From G051132615 sp051132615 (GTDB lineage Bacteria > Pseudomonadota > Gammaproteobacteria > Burkholderiales > Neisseriaceae), in NCBI RefSeq assembly GCF_051132615.1, contig NZ_CP152375.1, positions 3,135,544 through 3,199,543 on the forward strand: a DNA stretch of 64,000 nucleotides. The letters are read 5' to 3'. Of this stretch, positions 57,101-64,000 are shown one piece after another. The notes below the pieces were generated by a model. The model was not told the origin of the DNA. It saw only the letters and a program-made list of their open reading frames with translations, and ran no database searches. A program made the position numbers and the translations under genes. Numbering within the stretch: position 1 is the first letter of the stretch; each line of letters starts with the position of its first letter.

Positions 57101-57246
57101 CCATTGAAAAGAACACGGCCGCGCTTGAGTTTGGTATGGAGGCAAGTTTAAGCAAGAACACGAATATAGGATTAATGTATAATGGTCAAATTGGCGCTGA
57201 CACTCAGGATCATGGTGCTAAAGTTTATTTTAATTGGGTGTTTTAA
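54151..57246 (+). CDS. Type Va autotransporter AT2
   Basis: This 1031-residue protein has a long basic signal peptide (KSPKKLNKHTKG, then LIVLGIATLPLPSYAAD). The passenger has blocks like GTVTLIGSGKTS, GTGTLNIDGSS and GSINVLNGGLLNT, in the same style as AT1 but clearly divergent in residues 1-443. From residue 444 to the end (588 residues) it equals AT1 residues 424-1011 except for five changes near the C-terminus. The translocator barrel ends in a terminal Phe. It is followed after 36 bp by GNAT, FAAL and ACP genes, so it probably heads that operon. An adhesin-like role is likely. Confidence 0.9.
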   Translation: MMKSPKKLNKHTKGSLNLKRKLIVLGIATLPLPSYAADSFWNNSTEDNQFFNENNWDTNTTPNLEGNLYINDTAGQTVELIFDDTNHTGVNGDSSSTLYIGSGTGNTADIEIDYQRDDDSNSSYPGDAYIAGSMAVGTNGGKGTVTYEYDRERSARIQLYGSLNIGSGLNSNGTVTLIGSGKTSAEQFMSYSALTTSALHIGTNGGTGTLNIDGSSIQSDDQYYQGEPDRYAFSLGNGLNNGVRSNGTMNVLNGGKAAIALQAIYEDTSSIIGHDGGYGTLNVSGTKVENGEFLQSRIYFGNGLEVGNGNGSIGSINVLNGGLLNTMSPRINYDSNTSAYLGINGGNGSVLVSGAGSIWQVSGRTEVQAEIPAEYNEIGELHIGESGIGNLTIANAGIVSIGRTGYEYNQNGNGGGGVSPIFDNSILGKVYLGVQTNGTGTLNFGAAEGQAAQAVGTLEAKSVIFGAGQGSVVFNHTDQTGNYSFDTELVSSTAGQGTIKNINGVTLFNTDQTNFSGKTDIVGGTFVANSTLGGTVSVSSQGTLAGIGSVGSTTLHSGGNIAPGEYGSSAPATLTIDGDLTTQAGSTYTTNITTDTSLASPYVADVILVNGDAYLNGGTIKPVASGDFTLYTEGSRWKILEATGSVIGQFDGVQKLAFVNLTHDYDPQNVYLVVTRNSVGFCTEGMTDNQCSVGKDIEEQGDGDIYDLITSQQTIEDAKNAFDQLSGEIHASAKGALLEDSRFLREAINKRLQSSSNGVWVHTFGSWGKFKGNDNAADLKRDIGGFFLGADKQLGEQWQVGFMGGYSRAELDVDNRHSNADRDDAHIGVYTQGQWGNASVRLGAGHSWHDFSTTRNIEFPGLKDRVTANYDAQTTQVFAEGSYKFQVGKTTELEPFVSGAYVHLKTDGFTEKGGVAKLMSDADKSDIFFSTIGTKATHQFELGKGQPAKVWAKAGWRHAFNQKDTVANLSFQSSGKGFEVKGPPIEKNTAALEFGMEASLSKNTNIGLMYNGQIGADTQDHGAKVYFNWVF
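55481..57246 (+). repeat. 1,766-bp inverted repeat, right copy (3' part of AT2)
   Basis: This is the inverted counterpart of 27450-29215. The junction lies inside codons of a conserved FGAAEG / IGAAEG motif, and identity ends at the stop codon, where one synonymous change is already present. Most differences fall in the last 360 bp. Confidence 0.92.
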
Positions 57247-57282
57247 ATAACGGTTCAATACTGAACCAAACAGGAACAATCA

Positions 57283-57858
57283 ATGAACCAGAATGCAAAT
57301 CGTCCTAATCTGGCTGGTATCCCTATTTACATAGAAACCAATGGTTACCTATTGCGCAGCTTAACCCCTGCTGATATTACAGAGGCTTTTCTTACATGGA
57401 TGAATAGCACTGAGATGATGGAGGGGCTAAATTTACCTCCCATCAATTTTTCAGCACAACAACTATCTGATTATATAAAGCAATTTGATCATAAAACAAA
57501 TTACTTTATTGGGATTTTTGATCAAAAAAATGACCATTTGCTGGTTGGTTTTTATACAATCGATATTAATCTTGCTCATAAGGTGGGTCATATTACCGCT
57601 GGTGTTGGTGAAGCTGCTTATTCAGGTAAAACCGTGTTTTGGGCGACCATTGATGCATTACTGGATCACTTTTATTTTTATCGTGATTTACATAAAATGG
57701 TGGCGCGTGTGCTTTCTAAAAACAAAAAAATGCTCTTTTGTTTTGTCAATAACCCACGTTTTGAACTGGAAGCCGTTTTAAAAGAAGAATGTCTGTCTCC
57801 AACATCAGAGAGAGTAGATATTCTGCTGTTCTCTTCTTTTAGACCTAAGAAAACATAA
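57283..57858 (+). CDS. GNAT family acyltransferase, operon 2
   Basis: This 191-residue protein is over half identical by eye to the GNAT at 35600 (IPIYIETNGYLLRSLTPADI, VGFYTIDINLAHKVGHITAG, FWATIDALLDHFYFYRDLHK). The donor-binding loop reads AAYSGKTVFW instead of EYQGRGVLW, losing the usual second glycine. This could change the acyl donor, or impair acetyl-CoA binding. It lies 36 bp after AT2 and 2 bp before the FAAL gene, so the set is clearly one operon. The acceptor is unknown. Confidence 0.82.
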   Translation: MNQNANRPNLAGIPIYIETNGYLLRSLTPADITEAFLTWMNSTEMMEGLNLPPINFSAQQLSDYIKQFDHKTNYFIGIFDQKNDHLLVGFYTIDINLAHKVGHITAGVGEAAYSGKTVFWATIDALLDHFYFYRDLHKMVARVLSKNKKMLFCFVNNPRFELEAVLKEECLSPTSERVDILLFSSFRPKKT

Positions 57859-57860
57859 TC

Positions 57861-59564
57861 ATGAGCTCTTCTGAATTAACTGTCACCCCCACAACCAGTT
57901 CTGTGCCAATCAAGCATGGTGATTTCGCCACAACCATTGAGGCACTGACTTATGCAGCACAAACAGATGCAGGCTTTAATTTTTTTGATGTTTCTGGCCA
58001 GTTAACAGATGTTTTATCATATAAACGACTACAACAACAATCAATGCAGGTTGCCGTATATTTACAGCAATTAAACATACCTAAAAACAGTAGAATGGCT
58101 ATTGTTGCACAAACTTCGTCAGAATTTTTGATTTTATTTTTTGCCTGCCAATATGCGGGGATTATTCCTTGCCCTCTGGCTTTTTCATTAAATTTAGGTG
58201 GGGGCTTAGCCTATATTGAAAAACTCACGGGCTTACTCAAAAATATTCATGCCACAGTAGTTGCTTGCCCAGATTATTTGGCAGAGCTGATCAAACAAGC
58301 AGCTGATACAACTGAAACACCTTTTTTTACTTTTGAAACACTAATCGAACAAGGCAAAAATCAGGATGATGGTATTCAAGCATCCGATTTATCCCCTTTT
58401 TTAATGGATGATGCAGCTTATATCCAATTTTCATCTGGTTCAACCACCAGTCCTAAAGGTGTACAAATTACCCAAAGAGGACTACATGCAAATATACATA
58501 CCGTTTTGAAATATGGTATGAAATTACGAGCAGAAGATCGCTCTTTTAATTGGCTTCCCTTTCACCATAATATGGGCTTAATTGGTTTTGTTCTGGCTTC
58601 TGTATATGGACAACGCTCTGTTGATTGCTTAAGTGCAGAGAATTTTATTCAAAACCCTCTACTTTGGCTTAAACTGATGTCTACCTATAAAACCTGTATT
58701 ACTTTTTCTCCTGTTTTCGGCTATCAGTTGGCCATGAAAAAATTTATGGAGGCAGAAGAAAAGCCACTATTAGATTTATCGTCACTTCGAATTGCTGGTA
58801 TTGGCGGAGACATGATCAGCTCAGAAGTACTGAAACAATTTTCACACTGCTTTGCCTCTTCTGGCTTTAAATATCAGGCCTTTTTACCCAGTTATGGTTT
58901 AACCGAAACCACTTTAGCTGTATCAACAGCAAATGTAGATACTGGCCCAGTAACAGGTATGCTAAAACAGAGTATTCTTGAAAAAGAAATTGTTTCATGT
59001 GGTCAACCACTACCAGGTTTTGAGGTTAAAATCATCGATCCAAATACACAAGAAGTATTACCTGAACAAAAAGTGGGACAAATATGGGTAAAAGGTGAAA
59101 GTACCGTCTCAACTTATATTGATCATGAACATGAAATTTTAACAGATGCTCAAGGATTCATTTATACAGGTGATTTAGGCTATTTTGAGCACAAAGAACT
59201 GTTTATCAGTGGCAGAGAAAAAGGCGTCATTATCATCAGGGGCAGAAATATTTGGTCTCAAGATGTTGAATGGGCTCTATTACAAGAACTCCCAGAACTA
59301 AGTAACAATAGCATTGCAGCAATTGGTATACATGAACATACACATGCCGAAGAAACTTTATTGATCATTGTCAGCCTTTCTGGACACAAAAACTTAGATC
59401 AAGGCACACTCACCAGCACAATTCAAAGAATCATTAATCAAGTCATTGGTGTACAAACCAAAGTTGTATTTGTTATGGCCCCTCTTCCTTTGACCTCTTC
59501 TGGCAAACTGGCTCGTGCAAGAATCAAAGAAAATTATTTAATAAACGGCTTTACACAGGCCTGA
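57861..59564 (+). CDS. Fatty acyl-AMP ligase (FAAL-like), operon 2
   Basis: This 567-residue ligase is homologous to the one at 33907. It has AYIQFSSGSTTSPKGVQ, LPFHHNMGLIGFVLASVYG, PSYGLTETTLAV, YTGDLGYF, SGREKGVIIIRGRNIWSQDVE and TSSGKLARARIK with the C-terminal lysine. It should load a fatty acid onto the ACP encoded 24 bp downstream. The P450, SDR and PPTase of operon 1 are absent here, so this branch either makes a simpler product or shares those enzymes. Confidence 0.9.
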   Translation: MSSSELTVTPTTSSVPIKHGDFATTIEALTYAAQTDAGFNFFDVSGQLTDVLSYKRLQQQSMQVAVYLQQLNIPKNSRMAIVAQTSSEFLILFFACQYAGIIPCPLAFSLNLGGGLAYIEKLTGLLKNIHATVVACPDYLAELIKQAADTTETPFFTFETLIEQGKNQDDGIQASDLSPFLMDDAAYIQFSSGSTTSPKGVQITQRGLHANIHTVLKYGMKLRAEDRSFNWLPFHHNMGLIGFVLASVYGQRSVDCLSAENFIQNPLLWLKLMSTYKTCITFSPVFGYQLAMKKFMEAEEKPLLDLSSLRIAGIGGDMISSEVLKQFSHCFASSGFKYQAFLPSYGLTETTLAVSTANVDTGPVTGMLKQSILEKEIVSCGQPLPGFEVKIIDPNTQEVLPEQKVGQIWVKGESTVSTYIDHEHEILTDAQGFIYTGDLGYFEHKELFISGREKGVIIIRGRNIWSQDVEWALLQELPELSNNSIAAIGIHEHTHAEETLLIIVSLSGHKNLDQGTLTSTIQRIINQVIGVQTKVVFVMAPLPLTSSGKLARARIKENYLINGFTQA

Positions 59565-59588
59565 GATTTGTTAAAGGTTATATTTAAA

Positions 59589-59825
59589 ATGGATTATTTA
59601 CTGATTGCGAAAAAAATTCTGGCTAAACACTTACAAGTACCTGTTGAACAGATTAAAGACAATGACACCATTGAACAGATCAATCAATTAGACAGTGTGA
59701 TATTTGCAGCAATAGTGATGGATGTAGAAAGACTTCTGAAAAAAGAAATAGATGTCAGACAATGGCTATCACTTTCATCTGTACAAGATTTGGCTAATAT
59801 TATAAAAAACAATCATCAACAATAA
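59589..59825 (+). CDS. Stand-alone acyl carrier protein, operon 2
   Basis: I start at the ATG of MDYLLIAKKILAKHLQVP, preceded by AAAGG; a TTG seven codons upstream is open but gives no family match. The 78-residue ACP has QLDSVIFAAIV with Ser36 as the phosphopantetheine site. It is homologous to the ACP at 33660 and completes the second GNAT-FAAL-ACP set. It converges on the next gene with a gap of 7 bp. Confidence 0.88.
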   Translation: MDYLLIAKKILAKHLQVPVEQIKDNDTIEQINQLDSVIFAAIVMDVERLLKKEIDVRQWLSLSSVQDLANIIKNNHQQ

Positions 59826-59832
59826 AATTGCT

Positions 59833-60330
59833 TTACAGTTTTTTATACATATACGCTGCACCATCTCCATAACACGCTAACTTTTTGCCCATGTTTTTTT
59901 CAACAAAATGATAATTTTGTTTTTGCCAGTATGTCACGGCTTGCCCTAATGATACTAATGAAGCATAAGACAATTGCTTCTCCCGAGCATTCTTCTCTGC
60001 CTTATTTAATAGACCACGAGCCACACCCAACCCTTGTGCCTGAGGTATCACAGCACAGTCGTGAACAAACCATGAATTGGCTTTTGTTGGAATATCTGCT
60101 AAAACTTCATTTAATTGTGGCGGATAATCAATTTGCCAAGGATAACTGATTAAATAGCCAATTAATAGCCCTCGTTGCTCTGCCACTAGGCACAAATTTG
60201 GCGATAATTGTAAACGATTTAAATAAAAGTCAGCATCTTCTAATAAGGATTCTGGATATACTAGGGTTTGCATCGTTAAGACAGCCTGTATATCAGACGC
60301 TTGCATTTGTCGAACAAAAAAATCCATCAC
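59833..60330 (-). CDS. GNAT family N-acetyltransferase
   Basis: This 165-residue protein has the complete GNAT acetyl-CoA motif VIPQAQGLGVARGLLNKAE and begins VRQMQASDIQAVLTMQTLVYPE. It is unlike the two autotransporter-linked GNATs. The CDCAVI-like HDCAVIPQAQ and ASLVSLGQAVTYWQKQNY segments are seen in uncharacterised small-molecule acetyltransferases. The substrate is unknown. It faces operon 2 and is divergent to nothing, standing alone before the nar operon. Confidence 0.82.
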   Translation of the reverse strand: MMDFFVRQMQASDIQAVLTMQTLVYPESLLEDADFYLNRLQLSPNLCLVAEQRGLLIGYLISYPWQIDYPPQLNEVLADIPTKANSWFVHDCAVIPQAQGLGVARGLLNKAEKNAREKQLSYASLVSLGQAVTYWQKQNYHFVEKNMGKKLACYGDGAAYMYKKL

Positions 60331-60413
60331 ATTGATTCTAAATAAAAAACTAATTATAACACAAATATAAGTGTCTATTTTAAACCGTTCTAATACTCAT
60401 TTACACACGATGA

Positions 60414-60443
60414 GAAAAAAAGCCACCGAAATCATTCGGTAGC
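60414..60443 (-). terminator. Intrinsic terminator of the nar operon
   Basis: On the minus strand GGCTACCGAA pairs with TTCGGTGGCT (10 bp with G-U pairs) over a TGAT loop and is followed by seven T. It lies 33 bp after the narI stop. Confidence 0.88.
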
Positions 60444-60475
60444 CAAAATCTTCACCTTACACCTTATTTACTTCT

Positions 60476-61162
60476 TCAATTTCTTGGTCTAACCAATTGC
60501 CATGCTCTGCCAAGATAACCGACTACAGCAAATCCACTCCACACATGCACCAAACGAGTAAAGGGGAAAATCACAAATAAACTCATCCCCATAAACAGGT
60601 GTAATTTAAAAATAGGTGACGCATCAATAATAAAGCTGGCAGCATCACCCCTAAAGGTCACAATATGTTGAGCCCAAGTCATTAACAATACCATCTCATG
60701 TCCATCAGTATGCTGTGCTGAGACAAAAATTGTTGCCAAACCCAATAATAAAGTTAAGATTAACCAAACTAAAACCAGCTTATCACGCCAAGTGCTGTTT
60801 GCTGCCAAACGACTCGAACCAAAACGGCGGAAAATCAAAATCAAGAGACCAACCAAACACATTACCCCCATAATACCACCTGCAACCATGGCAATGATTT
60901 GTTTGGTACCATGACTAATACCTAAGGTATCCCAAACCACAACTGGCGTCAGCAACCCAACTAAATGCCCAAAAAATAGGCCTAAAATACCAATATGAAA
61001 TAAGATATTACCTAATCTTAATTGGCCTCGATACAATGTTTGGCTTGATTCGCTTTTCCAGCTATATTGATCACGTTCAAAACGAGCCAAACTACCTAAA
61101 AAGAATATCGCCAACGCGATATAGGGATAAATCCCAAAAACAAATTGATGTATATAGTTCAT
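60476..61162 (-). CDS. narI: Respiratory nitrate reductase gamma subunit (cytochrome b)
   Basis: This 228-residue membrane protein has five helices and the four heme-ligating histidines. His56 and His66 (FHIGIL, FGHLVG) fall at the same numbers as in E. coli NarI, and His188 and His206 (KLHLF, LVHVW) match His187 and His205 with a one-residue shift. It takes electrons from quinol and passes them to NarH and NarG. It is the last nar gene, 29 bp after narJ. Confidence 0.96.
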   Translation of the reverse strand: MNYIHQFVFGIYPYIALAIFFLGSLARFERDQYSWKSESSQTLYRGQLRLGNILFHIGILGLFFGHLVGLLTPVVVWDTLGISHGTKQIIAMVAGGIMGVMCLVGLLILIFRRFGSSRLAANSTWRDKLVLVWLILTLLLGLATIFVSAQHTDGHEMVLLMTWAQHIVTFRGDAASFIIDASPIFKLHLFMGMSLFVIFPFTRLVHVWSGFAVVGYLGRAWQLVRPRN

Positions 61163-61191
61163 TTTTATTTCCTCTCAAAAGACTGCCTAGC

Positions 61192-61836
61192 TTAGGCTGG
61201 CTTTCTTTGTGGATAAAATTTAATGGTTTCGGTTAATGATGACATATTATTTTGTAATAAAGGCTCAACACCATCTACACCTAGCCCAAATTTTTCTAAT
61301 GCTTCATCCATATCACGCACAGGTGGCACAGTTAAAGGTTCAGCCTGAATAGGTGATAATGCCTCTAATACCTGAAAGATGCCAGCATACACTGAAGTAT
61401 TGTTTTGTAATTTTTGCCCAATATACGCAATGACATGAATGGCTTCACCCAAATAAGCAGCCGCTTTTTCTGGTTCGCAAACCGATAAAAACTCTAAGAA
61501 TAAGGGTAAATAGTCAGGTAACTCATCCCCAATTGGCTCAAATCCATACTGTTGATATTCCTGCATCAAATCAACCAATGCTTGACCTCTGGCTCTATCC
61601 TCCCCATGTAGATGCTCAAACAGATGCAAAGCATGAGTAGGTGTTCGATCAAAGGTTTGCACATAGTTTTCCTGTAAGGAAATCAAATCCTGTTCTTGTA
61701 ATTGTTCAATTAAAGGCATTAAAGCAGAACAATCAATACCGCTCTGGTTTATACGCTCTTTAATCTCATCTAAACCACTGATCAGGTCATACTCTGGATA
61801 ACAAAGTAAAACAGATAAAATTTTATAAATTTCCAT
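61192..61836 (-). CDS. narJ: Nitrate reductase molybdenum cofactor assembly chaperone
   Basis: This 214-residue helical cytosolic protein matches NarJ: LLCYPEYDLISGLDEI, YVQTFDRTPTHALHLFEHLHGEDRARGQALVDL, ELPDYLPLFLEFLS. NarJ helps insert the molybdenum cofactor into NarG and controls membrane anchoring of NarGH. It starts 4 bp after the narH stop. The C-terminal PPVRDMDEALEKFG region is somewhat variable, as usual. Confidence 0.96.
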   Translation of the reverse strand: MEIYKILSVLLCYPEYDLISGLDEIKERINQSGIDCSALMPLIEQLQEQDLISLQENYVQTFDRTPTHALHLFEHLHGEDRARGQALVDLMQEYQQYGFEPIGDELPDYLPLFLEFLSVCEPEKAAAYLGEAIHVIAYIGQKLQNNTSVYAGIFQVLEALSPIQAEPLTVPPVRDMDEALEKFGLGVDGVEPLLQNNMSSLTETIKFYPQRKPA

Positions 61837-61839
61837 TGT

Positions 61840-63399
61840 TTAATCCTTTGCTGCATTTGAGCCGCTATTTTTTTGTGCTCTTAAACCATGAAATATAATT
61901 GGGCTTGCTTTTTTCTTACCAAATAAACTACCTTCACTGACACCATCAGAACAGCCATTGCCAAAACTAAAGCCACAAGATGCTTTCTCTTCAAAGGTAT
62001 TTTCTACCATTTCTTTATGCGTTGTTGGAATCACAAAGCGATCTTCATAGTTAGCAATAGCCATGACTTGATACATTTCTTCAACCTGTTCTGCTGTTAA
62101 ATGAGTATTGGCTAAGGTGTCCAAATTAACTTGCTGTTCAACTGATTTAGAGCGCATGTAGCGACGCATTGCAATCATGGTTTCTAATGCTTCTAACACA
62201 GGCTCTTCTTTGCCAGCTGTCAGTAAGTTGGCTAAATACTTGATCGGAATCCGTAAATCTTTAACATCTGGGATAATGCCATTTTCACCAACCAAACCAT
62301 TTTCAACGGCTGATTGAATTGGGGACAATGGAGGGATATACCAAACCATAGGTAAAGTACGGTATTCAGGGTGTAATGGGAACGCAACCTTCCATTCCAT
62401 AGCCATTTTATAAACAGGTGAATTTTTAGCAGAATCAATCCAGCTTTGTGGAATACCTTGTTTTAATGCTTCCTCTTGTACTTTTGGATCATTTGGATCA
62501 AGGAAAACATCTAATTGTGCTTGATAAAGGTCTTCTTTATTTTCCACTGAAGCTGCTTCTTCAATTTTATCTGCATCATAAAGCAATACACCTAAGTAAC
62601 GGATGCGTCCAACACAGGTTTCAGAACATACTGTTGGCTGACCGCTTTCAATACGTGGGTAACAGAAAATACATTTTTCAGCCTTACCACTTGTCCAGTT
62701 ATAGTAGATTTTTTTATAAGGACAACCAGACACACACATACGCCATCCACGGCATTTGTCTTGATCGATCAGAACAATGCCATCGTCTTCACGTTTGTAA
62801 ATCGAACCTGAAGGACAACTGGCCACACAAGTAGGGTTCAAACAGTGCTCACAAAGACGAGGCAAATACATCATGAAGGTATTTTCAAACGCTGCATGCA
62901 TATCTTTTTGGATGCCTTCAAATAAGGCATCTTTTGCACGTTTGTGAAACTCTCCGCCTAAGTCGTCTTCCCAGTTTGGCCCCCATTCTATTTTGTCCAT
63001 TTTTTCGCCAGTCAAAACAGAAATAGGTCTGGCTGTTGGTGGTGTATTGACTTCAGGCGCGTTTTGTAAACGCTCATAATCATAAGTAAATGGTTCGTAA
63101 TACTCATCAATCTGCGGTAAATTGGGGTTGGCAAAGATATTAGCCAAAATTTTCAATTTACTGCCTTGACGTGGCTCTAGTTTGCCATTGCTTTTTCTGA
63201 CCCATCCGCCTTGATATTTATCTTGATTTTCCCATTCTTTTGGGTAACCAATACCAGGCTTGGTTTCAACATTATTAAACCAAGCATATTCCACACCATC
63301 ACGGCTGGTCCATACGTTTTTACAAGTCACTGAACAGGTATGACAACCAATACATTTATCCAGATTCAGCACCATGCCAATTTGTGCTCTAATTTTCAT
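61840..63399 (-). CDS. narH: Respiratory nitrate reductase beta subunit (Fe-S)
   Basis: I start at the ATG giving MKIRAQIGMVLNLDKCIGCH, as in E. coli, rather than the adjacent GTG. The 519-residue protein has all four cysteine groups: CIGCHTCSVTC, CEHCLNPTCVASCP, CRGWRMCVSGCPYKK (tryptophan in place of the third cysteine, making the 3Fe-4S site) and CIFC...CSETC. It transfers electrons from NarI to NarG on the cytoplasmic side. Long segments are close to the E. coli protein. Confidence 0.97.
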   Translation of the reverse strand: MKIRAQIGMVLNLDKCIGCHTCSVTCKNVWTSRDGVEYAWFNNVETKPGIGYPKEWENQDKYQGGWVRKSNGKLEPRQGSKLKILANIFANPNLPQIDEYYEPFTYDYERLQNAPEVNTPPTARPISVLTGEKMDKIEWGPNWEDDLGGEFHKRAKDALFEGIQKDMHAAFENTFMMYLPRLCEHCLNPTCVASCPSGSIYKREDDGIVLIDQDKCRGWRMCVSGCPYKKIYYNWTSGKAEKCIFCYPRIESGQPTVCSETCVGRIRYLGVLLYDADKIEEAASVENKEDLYQAQLDVFLDPNDPKVQEEALKQGIPQSWIDSAKNSPVYKMAMEWKVAFPLHPEYRTLPMVWYIPPLSPIQSAVENGLVGENGIIPDVKDLRIPIKYLANLLTAGKEEPVLEALETMIAMRRYMRSKSVEQQVNLDTLANTHLTAEQVEEMYQVMAIANYEDRFVIPTTHKEMVENTFEEKASCGFSFGNGCSDGVSEGSLFGKKKASPIIFHGLRAQKNSGSNAAKD

Positions 63400-63446
63400 C
63401 ACTATATTCCTTTAGTTGTTTCTTCAATGTATTCATAAAACCACGT

Positions 63447-64000
63447 TTAAATGTTTGGTTGTTTCTTTTCCTCTTCCATCCAGTCAACCTTCTTCATTTT
63501 ACGTAGCACAATAAATTCATCACGATTCGAACCAACTGTTCCGTAATAGTTAAAGCCCCAAGAGAGTTGTGCATATCCGCCAATCATATGAGTTGGTTTA
63601 AGCACAGTTCGTGTGACTGAATTATGGATACCACCTCGTTTACCTGAAGTTTCTGCACCAGGCACATTGACAATTTTTTCTTGGGCGTGATACATCAAAA
63701 TCATGCCTTCTGGTACACGTTGGCTAACCACAACACGGGCAGTTAATGCACCATTTACGTTAAAGGCTTCTACCCAATCGTTATCCACTAAACCTGCTTT
63801 TTGAGCATCAATCTCTGAAATCCAAACATGAGGACCACCACGAGATAAAGTCAACATACGTAAATTGTCTGAATAAGTACTGTGAATGCCCCACTTTTGA
63901 TGTGGTGTTAAGAAATTCAAGACAATTTCTTTTTCACCATTACTGTGTTTACCCAATACTTTTTCTGTAGTTTTCAGATCAATTGCTGGTTTATACACAC
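63447..64000 (-). CDS. narG: Respiratory nitrate reductase alpha subunit (3' part)
   Basis: The translated C-terminal 184 residues include LTPHQKWGIHSTYSDNLRML, GGPHVWISEIDAQKAG, VPEGMILMYHAQEKIVNVPG and GGIHNSVTRTVLKPTHMIGG, which are typical of the final cofactor-binding domain of NarG. The gene continues beyond the end of the window, so the catalytic center and the Tat-like start cannot be seen. It lies 47 bp upstream of narH. Confidence 0.95.
   Translation of the reverse strand, partial: VYKPAIDLKTTEKVLGKHSNGEKEIVLNFLTPHQKWGIHSTYSDNLRMLTLSRGGPHVWISEIDAQKAGLVDNDWVEAFNVNGALTARVVVSQRVPEGMILMYHAQEKIVNVPGAETSGKRGGIHNSVTRTVLKPTHMIGGYAQLSWGFNYYGTVGSNRDEFIVLRKMKKVDWMEEEKKQPNI

Noticed and set aside
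1..64000. CRISPR arrays, prophage, transposases, tRNA or rRNA genes
   Set aside because: No evenly spaced direct repeats, integrase or transposase motifs, or tRNA-like cloverleaf sequences were found in reading the window.

Overview
The window is AT-rich chromosomal DNA of a Gram-negative proteobacterium. It encodes outer-membrane autotransporters, a TonB-dependent receptor, E. coli-type NarGHJI, AceBAK, a CSS-EAL phosphodiesterase and a HisZ-type histidine regulator. HisZ argues against a standard enteric. A low-GC gammaproteobacterium (or a Neisseriaceae-like betaproteobacterium), facultatively anaerobic and probably host-associated, fits best; I cannot name a genus. I saw no rRNA, tRNA, insertion sequence or CRISPR array.

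Layout. 1-6241: 5' end of hisZ, an MDR oxidoreductase, the CcoI copper ATPase, an iron alcohol dehydrogenase and a degenerate SDR. 6294-12344: a first autotransporter (AT3), a MarC-type membrane protein, a TM2 protein, a DUF4184 protein and an AIM24 protein. 12433-19286: an AraC regulator fused to a GH39-like domain, divergent from an M20 amidohydrolase and an MFS exporter, then a methyltransferase and a PACE efflux protein. 19339-27379: a cystine-type ABC importer, a glycyl radical diol dehydratase with its activase and a single microcompartment shell protein, and a divergent IclR regulator. 27450-37855: autotransporter AT1, then a six-gene acyl-modifying operon (GNAT, fatty acyl-AMP ligase, ACP, P450, SDR, PPTase), with a LysR regulator upstream. 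38240-43688: glyoxylate shunt aceB-aceA-aceK. 43694-48214: an LprI-like protein, two Tpx paralogues around a ZIP transporter, and a CSS-EAL phosphodiesterase. 48518-53679: an FNR-like box, a cobalamin riboswitch and btuB-F-C-D. 54151-59825: autotransporter AT2 followed by a second GNAT-FAAL-ACP set. 59833-64000: a GNAT, then narI, narJ, narH and the 3' end of narG.

The most striking structure is the pairing of AT1 and AT2. Their last 1,766 bp are almost identical and lie in inverted orientation about 26 kb apart, while their N-terminal passengers differ. Each sits next to homologous GNAT, FAAL and ACP genes. This suggests recent gene conversion or an invertible segment that exchanges passengers, and a functional link between a dedicated acyl-ACP pathway and these surface proteins (inference).

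Metabolically the window supports anaerobic life (nitrate reductase, glycyl radical enzyme, FNR-like sites) and aerobic or microaerobic life (CcoI for cbb3 oxidase, glyoxylate shunt, peroxidases). The dehydratase retains the glycerol/1,2-propanediol-type active-site residues. The iron alcohol dehydrogenase at 4191 resembles 1,3-propanediol dehydrogenase and could act on the aldehyde product, though it is 17 kb away.
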